A program made the translations under genes and the position numbers. Shown piece after piece: positions 1 through 10,504 of a stretch of DNA of 64,000 nucleotides; position 1 is the stretch's first letter; each line of letters opens with the position of its first letter. Below the pieces are notes generated by a model. The model ran no database searches. It had not been told where the DNA came from and was given only the letters and a program-made list of their open reading frames with translations. The DNA comes from Dialister pneumosintes (GTDB lineage Bacteria > Bacillota > Negativicutes > Veillonellales > Dialisteraceae): positions 156,001 through 220,000 of the forward strand of contig NZ_CP017037.1 of the NCBI RefSeq assembly GCF_001717505.1, in the 5' to 3' direction.

Positions 1-2414
1 CTGCACCGTTAGAAGAGCAAATGAAGACATCGTATATTGATTATGCAATGTCTGTCATTGTAACACGTGCACTTCCTGATGTACGTGATGGACTTAAACC
101 GGTTCATCGTCGTATTTTATATGCTATGCAAGAAGCGGGGATGTTACCTGGAAAACCGTATAAAAAGTCTGCACGTATAGTTGGGGACGTATTGGGGAAG
201 TATCATCCACATGGGGATACGGCTGTTTATGAGTCTGCTGTACGAATGGCACAAGATTTTTCTACACGTTATGAACTGGTAGATGGACATGGTAATTTTG
301 GTTCTATAGATGGAGACTCACCTGCTGCTATGCGTTATACAGAAATGCGTATGACTAAAATTGCAGTAGAAATGCTTCGTGATTTAGATAAAGACACAGT
401 TAACTTTATGCCAAATTATGATGGATCACTACAAGAACCACTTGTGCTTCCTTCCAGAATACCAAATTTGTTAGTTAATGGATCATATGGCATTGCAGTA
501 GGTATGGCGACTAATATTCCTCCTCATAATTTAGGAGAAGTTATAGATGGATTATGTATGATGATTGATGATCCGAATATCACCATTGATCAATTAATGA
601 CTACGATTAAAGGGCCGGATTTTCCAACAGGAGGATTGATTCAAGGTCGTAAAGGTATTGAAAAAGCTTATCATACCGGTAGAGGTGGGATTACTCTTAG
701 AGCGAAGACATTTATTGAAGAAATGTCACATGGAAAAAATCGTATTGTTGTTACGGAAATTCCTTATCAAGTTAATAAAGCTCGAGTTATTGAAAACATT
801 GCAGATTTATCCAGACAAAAAGTTTTGGATGGAATTACGGCTCTACGTGATGAATCTGATAGAAAAGGGATGCGTATTGTTATTGAACTTCGTTCAGATG
901 TCAATCCTCAAATTATGCTTAATAACCTTTTTAAGCATACCCAACTGCAAACAACTTTTGGTACCATTATGTTGGCATTAGTTGATGGACACCCTCGTGT
1001 ACTGAATTTAAAACAAATGTTGTACTACTACTTAAAGCATCAAGAAGAAGTAGTAACTCGTAGAAGTCGATTTGAACTTGATAAAGCACAAGCTAAAGCA
1101 CATATTTTAGAGGGACTTCTCATTGCCTTAGATCATATTGATGCAGTAATTAAGACTATTAGAGAGTCTAGAACCGATGATATTGCAAAAGAAGCTTTAA
1201 TTAAGAGCTTTGGACTTACAGAAAAACAATCTATTGCAATTTTGGATATGCGCTTACGTCGCTTAACCGGATTGGAGCGAGAAAAAATTGAAGCGGATTA
1301 TAAAGAATTGCAAGACAGAATTAACTATTTAATCGATTTATTATCTAGTCACGAAAAAATTATGGGAGTAATAAAGGCAGAGTTGTTAGCTGAAAAAGAA
1401 CGCTTTAATGATGCACGTCGTAGTGAAATCGTAAGGGCAGTTGAAGATTTTGATGTAACAGATCTTATTCCAGATGAACCTATGGTTATTATTATGACTA
1501 AACAAAACTACATTAAGCGTATGTCTGTGGATACTTGGCGTGCACAAGCACGTGGAGGTAAAGGGGTTATCGGCATTAGAACTAAAGAAGGAGATTATGT
1601 TTGGAAAGTATTAAATACTTCTACACATCATCGAATTCTATTCTTTACTAACACCGGTCGTGTATACATGCGTAGTGCTTTTGATATTCCGGAGTCAAAT
1701 AATAGAAACTCTAAAGGTAGTGCATTAATTAACTTTATTCCTTCACTTACACCGGGAGAAAAAGTCACAGAACTCTTTGATGTAGACAATGCAGATCTTG
1801 ATACTGCTAAATATCTTTTCATGGTAACGAAGAAGGGGTTTGTTAAGAAAACAGAAACTGTCGAATATAAAAATATTAGACAGAATGGATTGATAGCAGT
1901 TAAATTACGTGAAGGGGACTCTTTGGTAACCGTACATCATGTAGCTGGTGGGGAAAAAGTGTTCTTAGCAACTAAAGATGGAATGGGAATTTGCTTCCCT
2001 GAATCTGATGTAAGAGCTATGGGACGTGCAACCGGTGGTGTACGTGGTATTGATTTAAAGATAAATGACGAGGTTATTGGAGCGGTTATTGCAGAAGAAG
2101 GTAAAGATATTATTACTATCTCCTCGGATGGGCAAGCAAAACGTAATCCAATTTCTTCTTATAGAGCGCAGAGCCGTAATGGTAAAGGTACTCGTAACTT
2201 TAAACGTGGATATGAAGTGGTTGCTGTAGTTACCGCTGCAGATGATGATGAATTAGTTGGAGTATCAGAAAAAGGCGTTACTATTAAAGTACGTGTAGCA
2301 GATATTACAGCGAAAAAATCAAGAGGTTCACAAGGGGTAAGTATTCAGAATTTAGAAGAAGGGGATCGTGTAGCTTCGATTGATAATATTCCTAAAGATG
2401 AAGAGGAAGAATAA
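1..2414 (+). CDS. gyrA: DNA gyrase subunit A (5' end outside window)
   Basis: Cleaves and rejoins DNA as the A subunit of gyrase, with GyrB, to introduce negative supercoils. The reading frame is open to the first base and reads APLEEQ just before the [10 protein letters not shown] motif, so the true start lies upstream of the window. Counting from that Met, the quinolone region [10 protein letters not shown] is at 62-71, the catalytic Tyr is Y106 in AAMRYTE, and a GyrA-box-like QARGGKG is near 509-515 (consensus QRRGGKG), followed by the C-terminal beta-pinwheel and an acidic tail. The GyrA box separates it from ParC. It ends at a strong bidirectional terminator. Confidence 0.96.
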   Translation, partial: APLEEQMKTSYIDYAMSVIVTRALPDVRDGLKPVHRRILYAMQEAGMLPGKPYKKSARIVGDVLGKYHPHGDTAVYESAVRMAQDFSTRYELVDGHGNFGSIDGDSPAAMRYTEMRMTKIAVEMLRDLDKDTVNFMPNYDGSLQEPLVLPSRIPNLLVNGSYGIAVGMATNIPPHNLGEVIDGLCMMIDDPNITIDQLMTTIKGPDFPTGGLIQGRKGIEKAYHTGRGGITLRAKTFIEEMSHGKNRIVVTEIPYQVNKARVIENIADLSRQKVLDGITALRDESDRKGMRIVIELRSDVNPQIMLNNLFKHTQLQTTFGTIMLALVDGHPRVLNLKQMLYYYLKHQEEVVTRRSRFELDKAQAKAHILEGLLIALDHIDAVIKTIRESRTDDIAKEALIKSFGLTEKQSIAILDMRLRRLTGLEREKIEADYKELQDRINYLIDLLSSHEKIMGVIKAELLAEKERFNDARRSEIVRAVEDFDVTDLIPDEPMVIIMTKQNYIKRMSVDTWRAQARGGKGVIGIRTKEGDYVWKVLNTSTHHRILFFTNTGRVYMRSAFDIPESNNRNSKGSALINFIPSLTPGEKVTELFDVDNADLDTAKYLFMVTKKGFVKKTETVEYKNIRQNGLIAVKLREGDSLVTVHHVAGGEKVFLATKDGMGICFPESDVRAMGRATGGVRGIDLKINDEVIGAVIAEEGKDIITISSDGQAKRNPISSYRAQSRNGKGTRNFKRGYEVVAVVTAADDDELVGVSEKGVTIKVRVADITAKKSRGSQGVSIQNLEEGDRVASIDNIPKDEEEE

Positions 2415-2415
2415 T

Positions 2416-2447
2416 AAAAAGAGCACTCTTATAAGAGTGCTCTTTTT
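2416..2447. terminator. Bidirectional terminator between gyrA and a convergent small gene
   Basis: The 10-bp perfect stem GAGCACTCTT/AAGAGTGCTC is flanked by A5 on the left and T5 on the right, so it can end transcripts on both strands. Confidence 0.9.
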
Positions 2448-2470
2448 GCATGTAGTAAATTAATTATTTA

Positions 2471-2776
2471 CTATTCCCAATCAAACCAGGTTAATGCTTT
2501 TTCTAATTCATAAAAGGATTTTCCATCCCAAAGAATATCCTCAGTTAAATGATTTATACAATCTTCTTTATCATTAGACTCATAACTATAGACCAACTCC
2601 ATAAAGTCTGAAAAAGGTTCTTCTGTGTAATGGTATTTTTCGATTCCGATACTATATATCTCTCTTGCTTGATTATAGCGGAGTTTAGAAAATCGATAAA
2701 CATAACTTTTATACCTAACACAAGCATCTGCATCATACAAATAATAAATAAAATCATCTGCATTTCCATTTTTCAT
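2471..2776 (-). CDS. Hypothetical protein, 101 aa
   Basis: I do not recognise this protein. It is small, acidic and rich in aromatic residues (many Tyr, Phe, Trp), with no obvious signal peptide or membrane segment, so it is probably cytosolic. A longer reading frame reaches 2839, but the ATG at 2776 (MKNGNADDF) has AGGAGG about 10 bases upstream and is the better start. It is convergent with gyrA and shares its terminator. The strong ribosome binding site argues that it is a real gene. Confidence 0.6.
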   Translation of the reverse strand: MKNGNADDFIYYLYDADACVRYKSYVYRFSKLRYNQAREIYSIGIEKYHYTEEPFSDFMELVYSYESNDKEDCINHLTEDILWDGKSFYELEKALTWFDWE

Positions 2777-2846
2777 AAATAAAAATCCTCCTCGTATAGT
2801 TTGATTATATAAAGTAAGGAAATAAGAGTCAAAAGACAAAAATAAG

Positions 2847-2855
2847 TGATATAAT
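2847..2855 (+). promoter_or_regulatory. Extended -10 promoter for the PotE-like gene
   Basis: The sequence TGATATAAT matches the extended -10 consensus TGnTATAAT. No good -35 box is visible 17 bp upstream. It lies about 70 bp before the downstream start codon. Confidence 0.55.
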
Positions 2856-2927
2856 TAGCATGTGTAAAACGAAATCAACTCTTCTAATGAAACTTTTAGA
2901 GGCTAAAATTTATTCAAGGTGATAATT

Positions 2928-4238
2928 GTGTCTACTTTTAGTAATAAAATTGGATTAATTCCATTTACTATTTTAACAACAGTAAGTATGACTGATGGGA
3001 TTATTATGTTACCTACTATGGTAGCAACTGTTGGATCTATTTCTATTTATGCTTGGGTTGAAACTATTATTGGAGTACTTGTTTTGGCATATGCATTTTC
3101 TAAATGTGGCATGTATAGCAAAAAAACAGGCGGTTTAGGCGGTTATGCAGAATATGCATTTGGGAAATCCGGGAATTTTATTGCCAATTATACATATGCG
3201 ATTGCTCTTTTGATTGCTAATGTCGGGGTAGCTATTTCTGTAGTAGCGTATGCCAGTGCATTTCTAGAAGTATTTTTAACGCCATTTCAAGCTGCGTTAT
3301 GGGCAGGACTTGTTCTTTCTGGTGCTACGATAGCTAATTTTTGGGGAACAGGCATAACTGTGAAATTAGGATTCATTGCTATGCTTTGTAAAGTAGTGCC
3401 GGCGGCTGTGATGAGTTTATGTGGATTGTATTTTTTTAATCCACATATTTTTACGGCTGCATGGAATCCACATCACTATTCTACATTGCATGCAATCAGT
3501 GCTTCTAATTCTTTTACTTTGTGGGCATTTTTAGGATTGGAAACGGCTTGCTCTAATATGGATAAGGTACAAAATCCACAGCGAAATGTACCTATTGCTG
3601 TTATGGCGGCAACTATAGGAATTGGTGTTTTTTCTCTCATATATACAACTGTTATTCAAGGTATTGTACCTAATGAGGTTTTATCTGCGTCTAATGCACC
3701 GTTTGGGGATGCTTTTACTTATATGTTTGGGGTTTTAATCGGACGTATCGTGACAGCTTTTATGATATTTGGTTGTGCAGGAGCTTTAATTGCGTGGCAG
3801 TTTACTTTAGGTGAGTTACTTCGTGAAGGTGCTTATGAGGGCTATTTCCCTAAAGTTTTTGGACAATTAACAGGAAAAGGGATTCCCGTTAAAGGAATGA
3901 TTCTTATGGTATTTATTCAATTGGTTATGTTAGTGTTTACTACTAGTCCTACTTTAATAAAACAGTTTGATGCATTATTGCAATTAGCCACAGTAGCTAA
4001 TTTAATTCCTTTTGTATTAGCTATGGCAGCATTGGATATTATGCAAAAACAAGCAGGATATAACTCTCGTTTAACAAGAATGGTAGCTGTATTTGGAGGT
4101 ATTTACAGTATATATGCGTGCTATGCTTGTGGAATGGAAGCGGTTACTTATGGAATGATAGCTACTTTAACCGGGTATATTTTATATGGATTACATGCAG
4201 GTCATGCAGAAAAGATTTATTCATCTATTGGACAATAA
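2928..4238 (+). CDS. potE: Putrescine-ornithine antiporter-like APC permease
   Basis: An inner-membrane amino acid/polyamine antiporter of the APC superfamily. Its length (436 aa) and sequence closely follow PotE: SDGIIMLP-like and GGYAEYAFGKSGNF motifs near the N-terminus, SWNPHH-like and LWAFLGLE motifs in the middle, and about twelve hydrophobic segments. The GTG at 2928 is chosen because AAGGTG lies 6 bases upstream; a GTG at 2919 overlaps that site. No ornithine or lysine decarboxylase gene is adjacent, so it is not the usual speF-potE pair, and exact substrate is inferred. It ends at a bidirectional terminator shared with uspA. Confidence 0.82.
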   Translation: MSTFSNKIGLIPFTILTTVSMTDGIIMLPTMVATVGSISIYAWVETIIGVLVLAYAFSKCGMYSKKTGGLGGYAEYAFGKSGNFIANYTYAIALLIANVGVAISVVAYASAFLEVFLTPFQAALWAGLVLSGATIANFWGTGITVKLGFIAMLCKVVPAAVMSLCGLYFFNPHIFTAAWNPHHYSTLHAISASNSFTLWAFLGLETACSNMDKVQNPQRNVPIAVMAATIGIGVFSLIYTTVIQGIVPNEVLSASNAPFGDAFTYMFGVLIGRIVTAFMIFGCAGALIAWQFTLGELLREGAYEGYFPKVFGQLTGKGIPVKGMILMVFIQLVMLVFTTSPTLIKQFDALLQLATVANLIPFVLAMAALDIMQKQAGYNSRLTRMVAVFGGIYSIYACYACGMEAVTYGMIATLTGYILYGLHAGHAEKIYSSIGQ

Positions 4239-4276
4239 AAAACAACCACTCATTAATTAATGAGTGGTTGTTTTTT
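4237..4276. terminator. Bidirectional terminator, potE/uspA
   Basis: A perfect palindrome centred at 4256 (ACAACCACTCATTA and its complement) is bounded by A6 and T6. It includes the end of the uspA reading frame and serves both convergent genes. Confidence 0.9.
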
Positions 4277-4706
4277 AACGAATTACAAATACAGGACAAT
4301 CTGCATTATGAACGACTTCCGTACTTACGCTTCCCATAAAGAAACGGCGAACCGCTCCGAGACCGCGACTACCTAGTATAATGCAATCGGCATGAGAAGC
4401 TTCTTGATGTGAAATAATTGCTTTTGCAGGTTCACCGTATAATACAATCTTCTTTGCTGAACTTACTTGTGCATTAGAATCATCAATAACTGCGTTGATT
4501 ACATCAAATCCTTGTTTTTGTAATCCTTCTTCGGTAAACTTTTCTAAATTTCCTAAGGAAATGATAGGCTGCTGATTATTAAAGTTGATAACAGTAATAA
4601 TTTCAAGTTCTGCGTTATACTTCAGTGCCATATCTGCACCGGTAAGTAATGCCTTTTTTGATTCGGCTGACCCATCAACAGGAACCAAAATTTTTTTAAT
4701 TTCCAT
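4275..4706 (-). CDS. Universal stress protein, UspA family
   Basis: A single-domain Usp protein (143 aa), a cytosolic nucleotide-binding protein linked to stress survival in other bacteria. It begins with KKILVPVDGS and ends with the ATP-binding signature GSRGLGAVRRFFMGSVS, which fits G-2x-G-9x-G-S. AGGAGG lies 8 bases before the ATG. It is monocistronic, with its own extended -10 promoter at 4748-4756. Its exact role here cannot be read from sequence. Confidence 0.9.
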   Translation of the reverse strand: MEIKKILVPVDGSAESKKALLTGADMALKYNAELEIITVINFNNQQPIISLGNLEKFTEEGLQKQGFDVINAVIDDSNAQVSSAKKIVLYGEPAKAIISHQEASHADCIILGSRGLGAVRRFFMGSVSTEVVHNADCPVFVIR

Positions 4707-4747
4707 AATGAGAACCTCCTCTTCCTATAATGCTAGAATAATAGTTT

Positions 4748-4756
4748 ATTATAGCA
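4748..4756 (-). promoter_or_regulatory. Extended -10 promoter for uspA
   Basis: On the minus strand this reads TGCTATAAT, a perfect extended -10 box, about 42 bases before the uspA start. Confidence 0.6.
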
Positions 4757-4834
4757 GGTTATAAAGACTTCCTACCTATATTCTACCTATAAAAATACAT
4801 AAAATCAAATAATCATACTAATAATTTTTTAATT

Positions 4835-5320
4835 CTAATCTATGATATATTTACGTAGTATGGGGTTTTTTAATAAGAATTTGAAAAGTAAAATTCCTAA
4901 TATAGAAACGGATAAAAATTCTCCGAATCCAATATAAGTTATTACTGCAAGCAATGTGCTATCCATAGGAATTTCTGATAAATAGGCAAGCTCTCCGCCA
5001 ATCATTATTCCATTAATAAATACAGGAGCAAGTGAAGCAATAAAAACAGTAGGTAAATATTGCATTAAAAGTAAGGATATAAGAGTAGCTGTTGTTCCTA
5101 TAAAAATATCTGTTATTCCCAAAGGACTATTAATGTTAGCAAGTAGACAGCCTATAGTAAGACCCGGTATGTACTTTTTGTTGTAAAAAGCAAGAAGTAC
5201 AAGACATTCTGATAACCGAATTTGGATGGGGCCATAACTTATAGGGGCTAATGCTAATGTAAGCACTGCATAGATGGTAGCTATAGTTGCATTTACAATA
5301 ATTAACTTAGTCTGGTTCAT
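4835..5320 (-). CDS. queT: QueT-type transporter (predicted queuosine precursor S component)
   Basis: A small hydrophobic protein (161 aa, about five membrane segments) of the QueT family, the substrate-binding S component of ECF transporters for queuosine precursors. The N-terminal ISYGPIQIRLSE motif is characteristic. The ATG at 5320 has GGGAG 8 bases upstream; an in-frame TTG at 5326 lies too close to that site. It could work with the ECF energising module at 43.5-46.1 kb, which is an inference. I looked for a preQ1 riboswitch in its 5' region and saw none. Confidence 0.75.
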   Translation of the reverse strand: MNQTKLIIVNATIATIYAVLTLALAPISYGPIQIRLSECLVLLAFYNKKYIPGLTIGCLLANINSPLGITDIFIGTTATLISLLLMQYLPTVFIASLAPVFINGIMIGGELAYLSEIPMDSTLLAVITYIGFGEFLSVSILGILLFKFLLKNPILRKYIID

Positions 5321-5493
5321 AATCAAATCTCCCTATGTAATTTATAGAAATATAGTCTTAATCATAACATATTGGAATAAAATATAAAGACAAAAGAGGA
5401 ATTATAAAAATATAAAGCGAGAACAAAAAAGAAACACACGGGTGCGTTGTAAAAGGTGTGCCGATGAATACGAAATAAATTTACCATTAAAAG

Positions 5494-5522
5494 TTGACAG
5501 GAATATTATGTAGTGGTATACT
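5494..5522 (+). promoter_or_regulatory. Strong sigma-70-type promoter of the ybxF-rpsL-fusA-tuf operon
   Basis: TTGACA at 5494-5499 and TATACT at 5517-5522 are separated by exactly 17 bp. The -35 box is perfect and the -10 box has one mismatch. It lies about 43 bp before the first gene of the operon. Confidence 0.85.
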
Positions 5523-5564
5523 TCTCTTGTTGTGTAGAAAATGCACGATAAGTAGGTGATAGAT

Positions 5565-5816
5565 TTGACTCTGGAAGACTTAAAACAATCTTCGGCTGTA
5601 GTAGGAATGAAGGAAACACAACGGGCTGTTGAAAAGAAGATGGCACAATGTGTGTTTGTTGCATCTGATTGTGATGAAGAAATTATACAATTTCTAAATA
5701 ACATATGTATACAATATGGCGTTCCAATTATTTCATCATTTACTAAAAAGGAAATTGGCAGAGCATGCCATATCAAAGTTAAAGCTTCCGCATGTGCTGT
5801 CATTGACTTTCGGTAA
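5565..5816 (+). CDS. L7Ae-family K-turn RNA-binding protein, YbxF-like
   Basis: A small (84 aa) L7Ae/L30e-type protein that in related bacteria binds kink-turn RNA. The family position directly upstream of rpsL is conserved in Firmicutes. It has the alternating pattern TQRAVEKK then VFVASDCDEE and the C-terminal GRACHIKVKASACAVI. A TTG at 5565 with AGGTG 6 bases upstream is the likely start; the GTG at 5556 is the other candidate but overlaps that ribosome binding site. It is the first gene of the operon and its function in the cell is uncertain in the family generally. Confidence 0.75.
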   Translation: MTLEDLKQSSAVVGMKETQRAVEKKMAQCVFVASDCDEEIIQFLNNICIQYGVPIISSFTKKEIGRACHIKVKASACAVIDFR

Positions 5817-5915
5817 TATTCATTTCTGCAAGTAATAAGTAAAAGTTTTATTTATGATAATCTTGCAGTAGTGAATCAATTATAAATTTACTTTTGAGGA
5901 AAGGAGGTGCCTATT

Positions 5916-6290
5916 TTGCCGACAATTAACCAGCTGGTTCGCAGAGGCAGAGAAACTCTGTCTGTTAAGGCGAAGACCCCGGCTCTTAAAGGCGCACCGC
6001 AGAAGCGTGGCGTTTGCACAAGAGTTTATACAGCTACCCCGAAGAAGCCGAATTCTGCTCTTCGTAAGGTTGCCCGTGTTAGATTGACCAATGGAATTGA
6101 AGTTTCTGCTTATATTCCGGGAATTGGACACAATCTTCAGGAACACAGTGTCGTTCTCATCAGAGGCGGACGTGTCAAGGATCTTCCAGGTGTTCGTTAT
6201 CACATTATTCGTGGTGCGCTTGATACCGTAGGTGTAGCAGGTCGTATGCAGTCCCGTTCTAAATACGGAGCTAAGAGTGATAAGAAGTAG
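5916..6290 (+). CDS. rpsL: 30S ribosomal protein S12
   Basis: Decoding-centre protein of the small subunit. The family begins MPTINQLVR, which fixes the start at the TTG at 5916, with AAGGAGG 8 bases upstream, giving 124 aa; the GTG at 5907 overlaps that ribosome binding site. [12 protein letters not shown] and [11 protein letters not shown] carry the lysines (K42 and K87 equivalents) whose change gives streptomycin resistance; both are the sensitive-type residues. It is followed by rpsG, fusA and tuf as in the classical str operon. Confidence 0.96.
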   Translation: MPTINQLVRRGRETLSVKAKTPALKGAPQKRGVCTRVYTATPKKPNSALRKVARVRLTNGIEVSAYIPGIGHNLQEHSVVLIRGGRVKDLPGVRYHIIRGALDTVGVAGRMQSRSKYGAKSDKK

Positions 6291-6317
6291 TTTATATAAT
6301 AACAAAAGAATACCTAA

Positions 6318-6809
<492 letters not shown>

Positions 6810-6829
6810 TTGAAAGAAGGAGAACTATC

Positions 6830-8908
6830 GTGGCTAGAGAATTTTCACTTGAAAAAACTAGAAATATCGGTATCATGGCACATATTGATGCTGGCAAGAC
6901 TACTACCACGGAACGTATTCTTTTCTACACCGGTGTAAATCATAAGATTGGTGAAGTTCATGATGGCGGTGCTACCATGGACTGGATGGAACAGGAACAG
7001 GAACGTGGAATTACTATTACTTCTGCGGCTACCACCTGTCATTGGAAAGGATTCCGCGTAAATATTATTGATACACCAGGGCACGTAGATTTCACTGTAG
7101 AAGTGGAACGTTCCTTGCGCGTATTGGATGGTTCTGTAGCTGTATTCAGTGCTAAGGACGGAGTACAGACTCAGTCTGAAACTGTTTGGAGACAGGCTGA
7201 TCATTACCGTGTACCACGTATTGCTTTTATTAATAAGATGGATACTGTTGGTGCAAATTTCTTGCGTGCAGTGCAGACTATCGAAGATAGACTTCATGCT
7301 AAAGCATTGCCGATGCAACTTCCAATTGGTGCAGAAGCTGAGCTCAAGGGAATTATTGATCTTCTTGAAATGAAGGCTGTTGTTTATATGGATGACCTCG
7401 GTAAGGATATTCGTATTGAGGAAATTCCGGAAGATATGAAAGACGATGTAGTTTTATATCATGATAAGATTTGCGAAGTGGCTGCTGAAGGCGATGACGA
7501 ATTAATGATGAAATATTTGGAAGGTGAAGAGCTTTCCGTAGAAGAAATTAAGGCATCCATTCGTAAGCAAGTTCTTGATTGTAAGTTGTTCCCTGTATTC
7601 TGTGGATCCGCATATAAGAATAAGGGAATTCAGATGTTGCTTGATGCAGTTCTTGATTATTTACCAAGTCCGTTAGATGTACCGGCAGTTAAAGGTACTT
7701 TGGATTCCGGTGAAGAAGATACTCGTAAAGCAAGTGATGAAGAACCGTTGGCAGCATTAGCATTTAAGATTATGGCTGATCCATTTGTTGGTAAGCTTGC
7801 ATATTTCCGTGTTTATTCTGGTAAGATGGAACAAGGAACTTATGTACTTAACTCTACAAAGGGAAAGAAAGAACGTGTTGGTCGTTTACTCCAGATGCAT
7901 GCAAACACCCGTAAAGAAATTGATATAGCTTATACTGGTGATATTGCAGCAGCTGTAGGGTTTAAAGATGTTACAACAGGGGATACTCTTTGTGATGTAG
8001 ACCATCCGATTATTTTAGAAAAGATGGAATTCCCGGAACCGGTTATTTCTGTAGCAGTAGAACCAAAAACTAAGGCAGACCAGGAAAAGATGGGTGTTGC
8101 ACTCCAGCGTCTTGCTGAAGAAGACCCCACTTTCCGTGTTCATACCGATCAGGAATCTAGCCAAACTATTATTTCCGGTATGGGCGAGCTTCACTTGGAA
8201 ATTATCGTTGATCGTATGAAACGTGAATTCCGAGTAGATTGCAATGTAGGTAAACCGCAAGTTGCTTATCGCGAAACGATTCGTAGTACTGTGGAAGCGG
8301 AAGGTAAGTTTATTCGTCAGACCGGTGGACATGGTCAGTATGGTCATTGCTGGCTTCGTCTTGAACCGATGGAACCGGGTAAAGGTTTTGAGTTTGCTAG
8401 TGAAGTTGTTGGTGGTGTAGTTCCTAAGGAATTTATTAAGCCAATTCAACAGGGTGTAGAATCAGCTATGGTTGACGGTGTAGTGGCAGGCTATCCAATG
8501 GTAGATATCAAGGTTGTTGTATATGATGGTTCTTACCATGATGTAGACTCCTCTGAAGCTGCCTTCAAGATTGCCGGCTCTATGGCGTTTAAAGCGGCTG
8601 CAAAGAAAGCAAAACCTGTACTTCTTGAACCATATATGAAAGTTGAAGTGGATGTTCCCGAACAGTACATGGGAGATGTTATCGGAAGCTTGAACTCTCG
8701 TCGTGGTCGCATTGAAGGTATGAATACCGAAAATAGCGAATCTAGAATTAGCGGATTTGTTCCGTTATCTGAAATGTTTGGTTATGCTACAACACTTCGT
8801 AGTTCTACACAGGGTCGTGGTACTTTTACAATGACATTTGATCATTATGAAGATGTACCGAAGGCGATTTCTGATAAGATTACAGAAGAACGTATTGGTA
8901 GTAAATAA
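6830..8908 (+). CDS. fusA: Elongation factor G
   Basis: GTPase that drives ribosome translocation. 692 aa, the usual length. The G1 loop AHIDAGKT is at 17-24, DTPGH and NKMD follow in the GTPase domain, and domains II-V run to the end. It starts with GTG, preceded by AGAAGGAG. The clustering with rpsL, rpsG and tuf supports the translational EF-G rather than a tetracycline-resistance paralogue. It lies 20 bases after rpsG. Confidence 0.97.
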   Translation: MAREFSLEKTRNIGIMAHIDAGKTTTTERILFYTGVNHKIGEVHDGGATMDWMEQEQERGITITSAATTCHWKGFRVNIIDTPGHVDFTVEVERSLRVLDGSVAVFSAKDGVQTQSETVWRQADHYRVPRIAFINKMDTVGANFLRAVQTIEDRLHAKALPMQLPIGAEAELKGIIDLLEMKAVVYMDDLGKDIRIEEIPEDMKDDVVLYHDKICEVAAEGDDELMMKYLEGEELSVEEIKASIRKQVLDCKLFPVFCGSAYKNKGIQMLLDAVLDYLPSPLDVPAVKGTLDSGEEDTRKASDEEPLAALAFKIMADPFVGKLAYFRVYSGKMEQGTYVLNSTKGKKERVGRLLQMHANTRKEIDIAYTGDIAAAVGFKDVTTGDTLCDVDHPIILEKMEFPEPVISVAVEPKTKADQEKMGVALQRLAEEDPTFRVHTDQESSQTIISGMGELHLEIIVDRMKREFRVDCNVGKPQVAYRETIRSTVEAEGKFIRQTGGHGQYGHCWLRLEPMEPGKGFEFASEVVGGVVPKEFIKPIQQGVESAMVDGVVAGYPMVDIKVVVYDGSYHDVDSSEAAFKIAGSMAFKAAAKKAKPVLLEPYMKVEVDVPEQYMGDVIGSLNSRRGRIEGMNTENSESRISGFVPLSEMFGYATTLRSSTQGRGTFTMTFDHYEDVPKAISDKITEERIGSK

Positions 8909-8939
8909 TTTAATTATCTCTATTTAGGAGGAAATAAAA

Positions 8940-10127
8940 ATGGCAAAAGCACATTATGAAAGAACAAAGCCACATGTAAATATTGGTACTATCGGACACG
9001 TAGACCATGGTAAGACTACCTTAACTGCGGCAATTACCAAGGTATTGGCAGATGAAGGTAAGGCAGATTTCTTGGATTATGCATCCATTGATAAAGCACC
9101 GGAAGAAAGAGCACGTGGTATTACCATTAATACCTCTACCATTGAATATGAAACCGAAAAACGTCATTATGCACACGTAGACTGCCCAGGTCACGCTGAT
9201 TATGTAAAGAACATGATTACCGGTGCAGCACAGATGGACGGAGCTATTTTGGTAGTATCTGCAGCAGACGGTCCAATGCCACAGACACGTGAACACATTT
9301 TGTTGGCTAAGCAGGTAGGCGTACCATCTATCGTAGTATTCTTGAACAAGGCAGATCAGGTAGATGATCCGGAATTGATTGACTTGGTAGAAATGGAAGT
9401 AAGAGATCTTCTTTCTGAATATGGCTACCCGGGCGATGACACTCCAATTACTGTAGGTTCTGCACTTGGTGCATTGAATGGAGATGCTAAGTATGAACAG
9501 GCAATCCGTGATTTGATGCAGAGTGTAGATGACTACTTCCCGACTCCGGAACGTGATACTGATAAGCCATACTTGATGCCGGTAGAAGACGTATTTACTA
9601 TTACCGGACGTGGTACCGTAGCAACCGGTAGAGTAGAACGTGGTACCATGAAGGTAGGGGACGCAGCAGAAATCGTAGGACTTCAGGAAAAGCCAACCGA
9701 AACCGTTATTACCGGATTGGAAATGTTTAGAAAGACATTGGATCAGGCAATGGCAGGTGACAGTGTAGGTGCATTGCTTCGTGGTATTGACCGTGATGAC
9801 ATTGTACGTGGACAGGTAGTAACTAAGCCGGGAACCGTACAGCCACATACAGAATTTACCGCACAGGTATATGTATTGACTAAGGAAGAAGGCGGCCGTC
9901 ATACACCGTTCTTCAATGGATATCGTCCACAGTTCTTCTTTAGAACGACAGACGTAACCGGAAACATCGGATTGCCGGAAGGAACCGAAATGTGCATGCC
10001 GGGAGATAACATTGAAATGAGCGTACAGCTTATTACCCCAATTGCAATGGAAGAAGGACAGAGATTTGCAATTCGTGAAGGTGGCCGTACAGTAGGTGCA
10101 GGCGTAGTAGCAAAGATTATTAAGTAA
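8940..10127 (+). CDS. tuf: Elongation factor Tu
   Basis: GTPase that delivers aminoacyl-tRNA to the ribosome. 395 aa with G1 GHVDHGKT at 19-26, [12 protein letters not shown] and three complete domains. Codon use is extreme: 34 of 35 valines are GTA, unlike the GTT/GTA mix of neighbouring genes, as expected for one of the most abundant proteins in the cell. It is the last gene of the operon and is followed by a terminator. Confidence 0.98.
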   Translation: MAKAHYERTKPHVNIGTIGHVDHGKTTLTAAITKVLADEGKADFLDYASIDKAPEERARGITINTSTIEYETEKRHYAHVDCPGHADYVKNMITGAAQMDGAILVVSAADGPMPQTREHILLAKQVGVPSIVVFLNKADQVDDPELIDLVEMEVRDLLSEYGYPGDDTPITVGSALGALNGDAKYEQAIRDLMQSVDDYFPTPERDTDKPYLMPVEDVFTITGRGTVATGRVERGTMKVGDAAEIVGLQEKPTETVITGLEMFRKTLDQAMAGDSVGALLRGIDRDDIVRGQVVTKPGTVQPHTEFTAQVYVLTKEEGGRHTPFFNGYRPQFFFRTTDVTGNIGLPEGTEMCMPGDNIEMSVQLITPIAMEEGQRFAIREGGRTVGAGVVAKIIK

Positions 10128-10155
10128 TAAAACTTTATAAGAATTGTGAAAAGAG

Positions 10156-10184
10156 AAGAGAGGAGGGAAACCTTCTCTCTTTTT
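10156..10184 (+). terminator. Terminator after tuf
   Basis: The stem GAGAGGAGG/CCTTCTCTC closes a GAAA tetraloop with one G-U pair and is followed by a run of T. It ends the str operon before the S10 operon promoter. Confidence 0.8.
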
Positions 10185-10322
10185 AAAGTGGGGGGGGTAT
10201 GAGAAGGAGAAGCCGATAGAGAAGAGTAGAATAGGTCAAAGTAAGGGATAGAATAATTAAGAGGCAAACAAATGAGTAATTATAAAATAAAAATAAAATT
10301 TTATAAAATAAAAATAAAACTA
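10185..10322. other. Gene-free AT-rich spacer between tuf and the S10 promoter
   Basis: Holds a G7 run near 10192-10198 and a direct repeat of AAAATAAAAATAAAA on either side of TTTTAT around 10286-10320. I see no gene here. Confidence 0.5.
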
Positions 10323-10351
10323 TTGCAAAATAATACTATTAATAGTATTAT
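10323..10351 (+). promoter_or_regulatory. Promoter of the S10-spc-alpha operon
   Basis: TTGCAA at 10323-10328 and TATTAT at 10346-10351 are separated by 17 bp. The spacer and the -10 box lie inside the perfect palindrome at 10328-10353, so a DNA-binding protein or a structural effect could act on this promoter. The predicted transcript leader is about 145 nt. Confidence 0.65.
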
Positions 10352-10353
10352 TT
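10328..10353. repeat. Perfect 26-bp palindrome over the S10 promoter
   Basis: The two 13-base halves (AAATAATACTATT and its complement) are uninterrupted. The palindrome spans the last -35 base, the spacer and the -10 box of the S10 operon promoter. It could be an operator, or an AT-rich hairpin ending read-through from tuf, though no U tract follows. Confidence 0.8.
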
Positions 10354-10427
10354 AAGGGCTGGACACAAGCTCGTATCAGTGTGATTGTACATTGCAATGC
10401 GTGGCTGGGTGTGTTTAAAACTATGAA

Positions 10428-10487
10428 GTGAAAGGTGGCCCGCTTAGCGGGGGAATTTTCACGGAGCAGTTCATTCTGGAAATGAAC
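10428..10487 (+). promoter_or_regulatory. Structured S10 operon leader RNA
   Basis: Two hairpins sit just before the rpsJ ribosome binding site. The first is GTGAAA (10428) with TTTTCAC (10456), enclosing CCCGC-tta-GCGGG. The second is GTTCATT (10469) with AATGAAC (10481). Leaders of ribosomal protein operons in other bacteria are bound by one of the encoded proteins to control translation; this one is a candidate for that role. Confidence 0.5.
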
Positions 10488-10504
10488 GTCAGGAGGTTTA
10501 AGAA

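Noticed and set aside
5327..5400. A preQ1 riboswitch before the QueT-like gene
   Set aside because: The compact preQ1 pseudoknot motifs were not found in the 5' region.
9021..9902. A 293-codon minus-strand frame inside tuf
   Set aside because: It is the complement of a highly biased gene; its Cys/Tyr/Ile-rich translation resembles no protein and it has no ribosome binding site.
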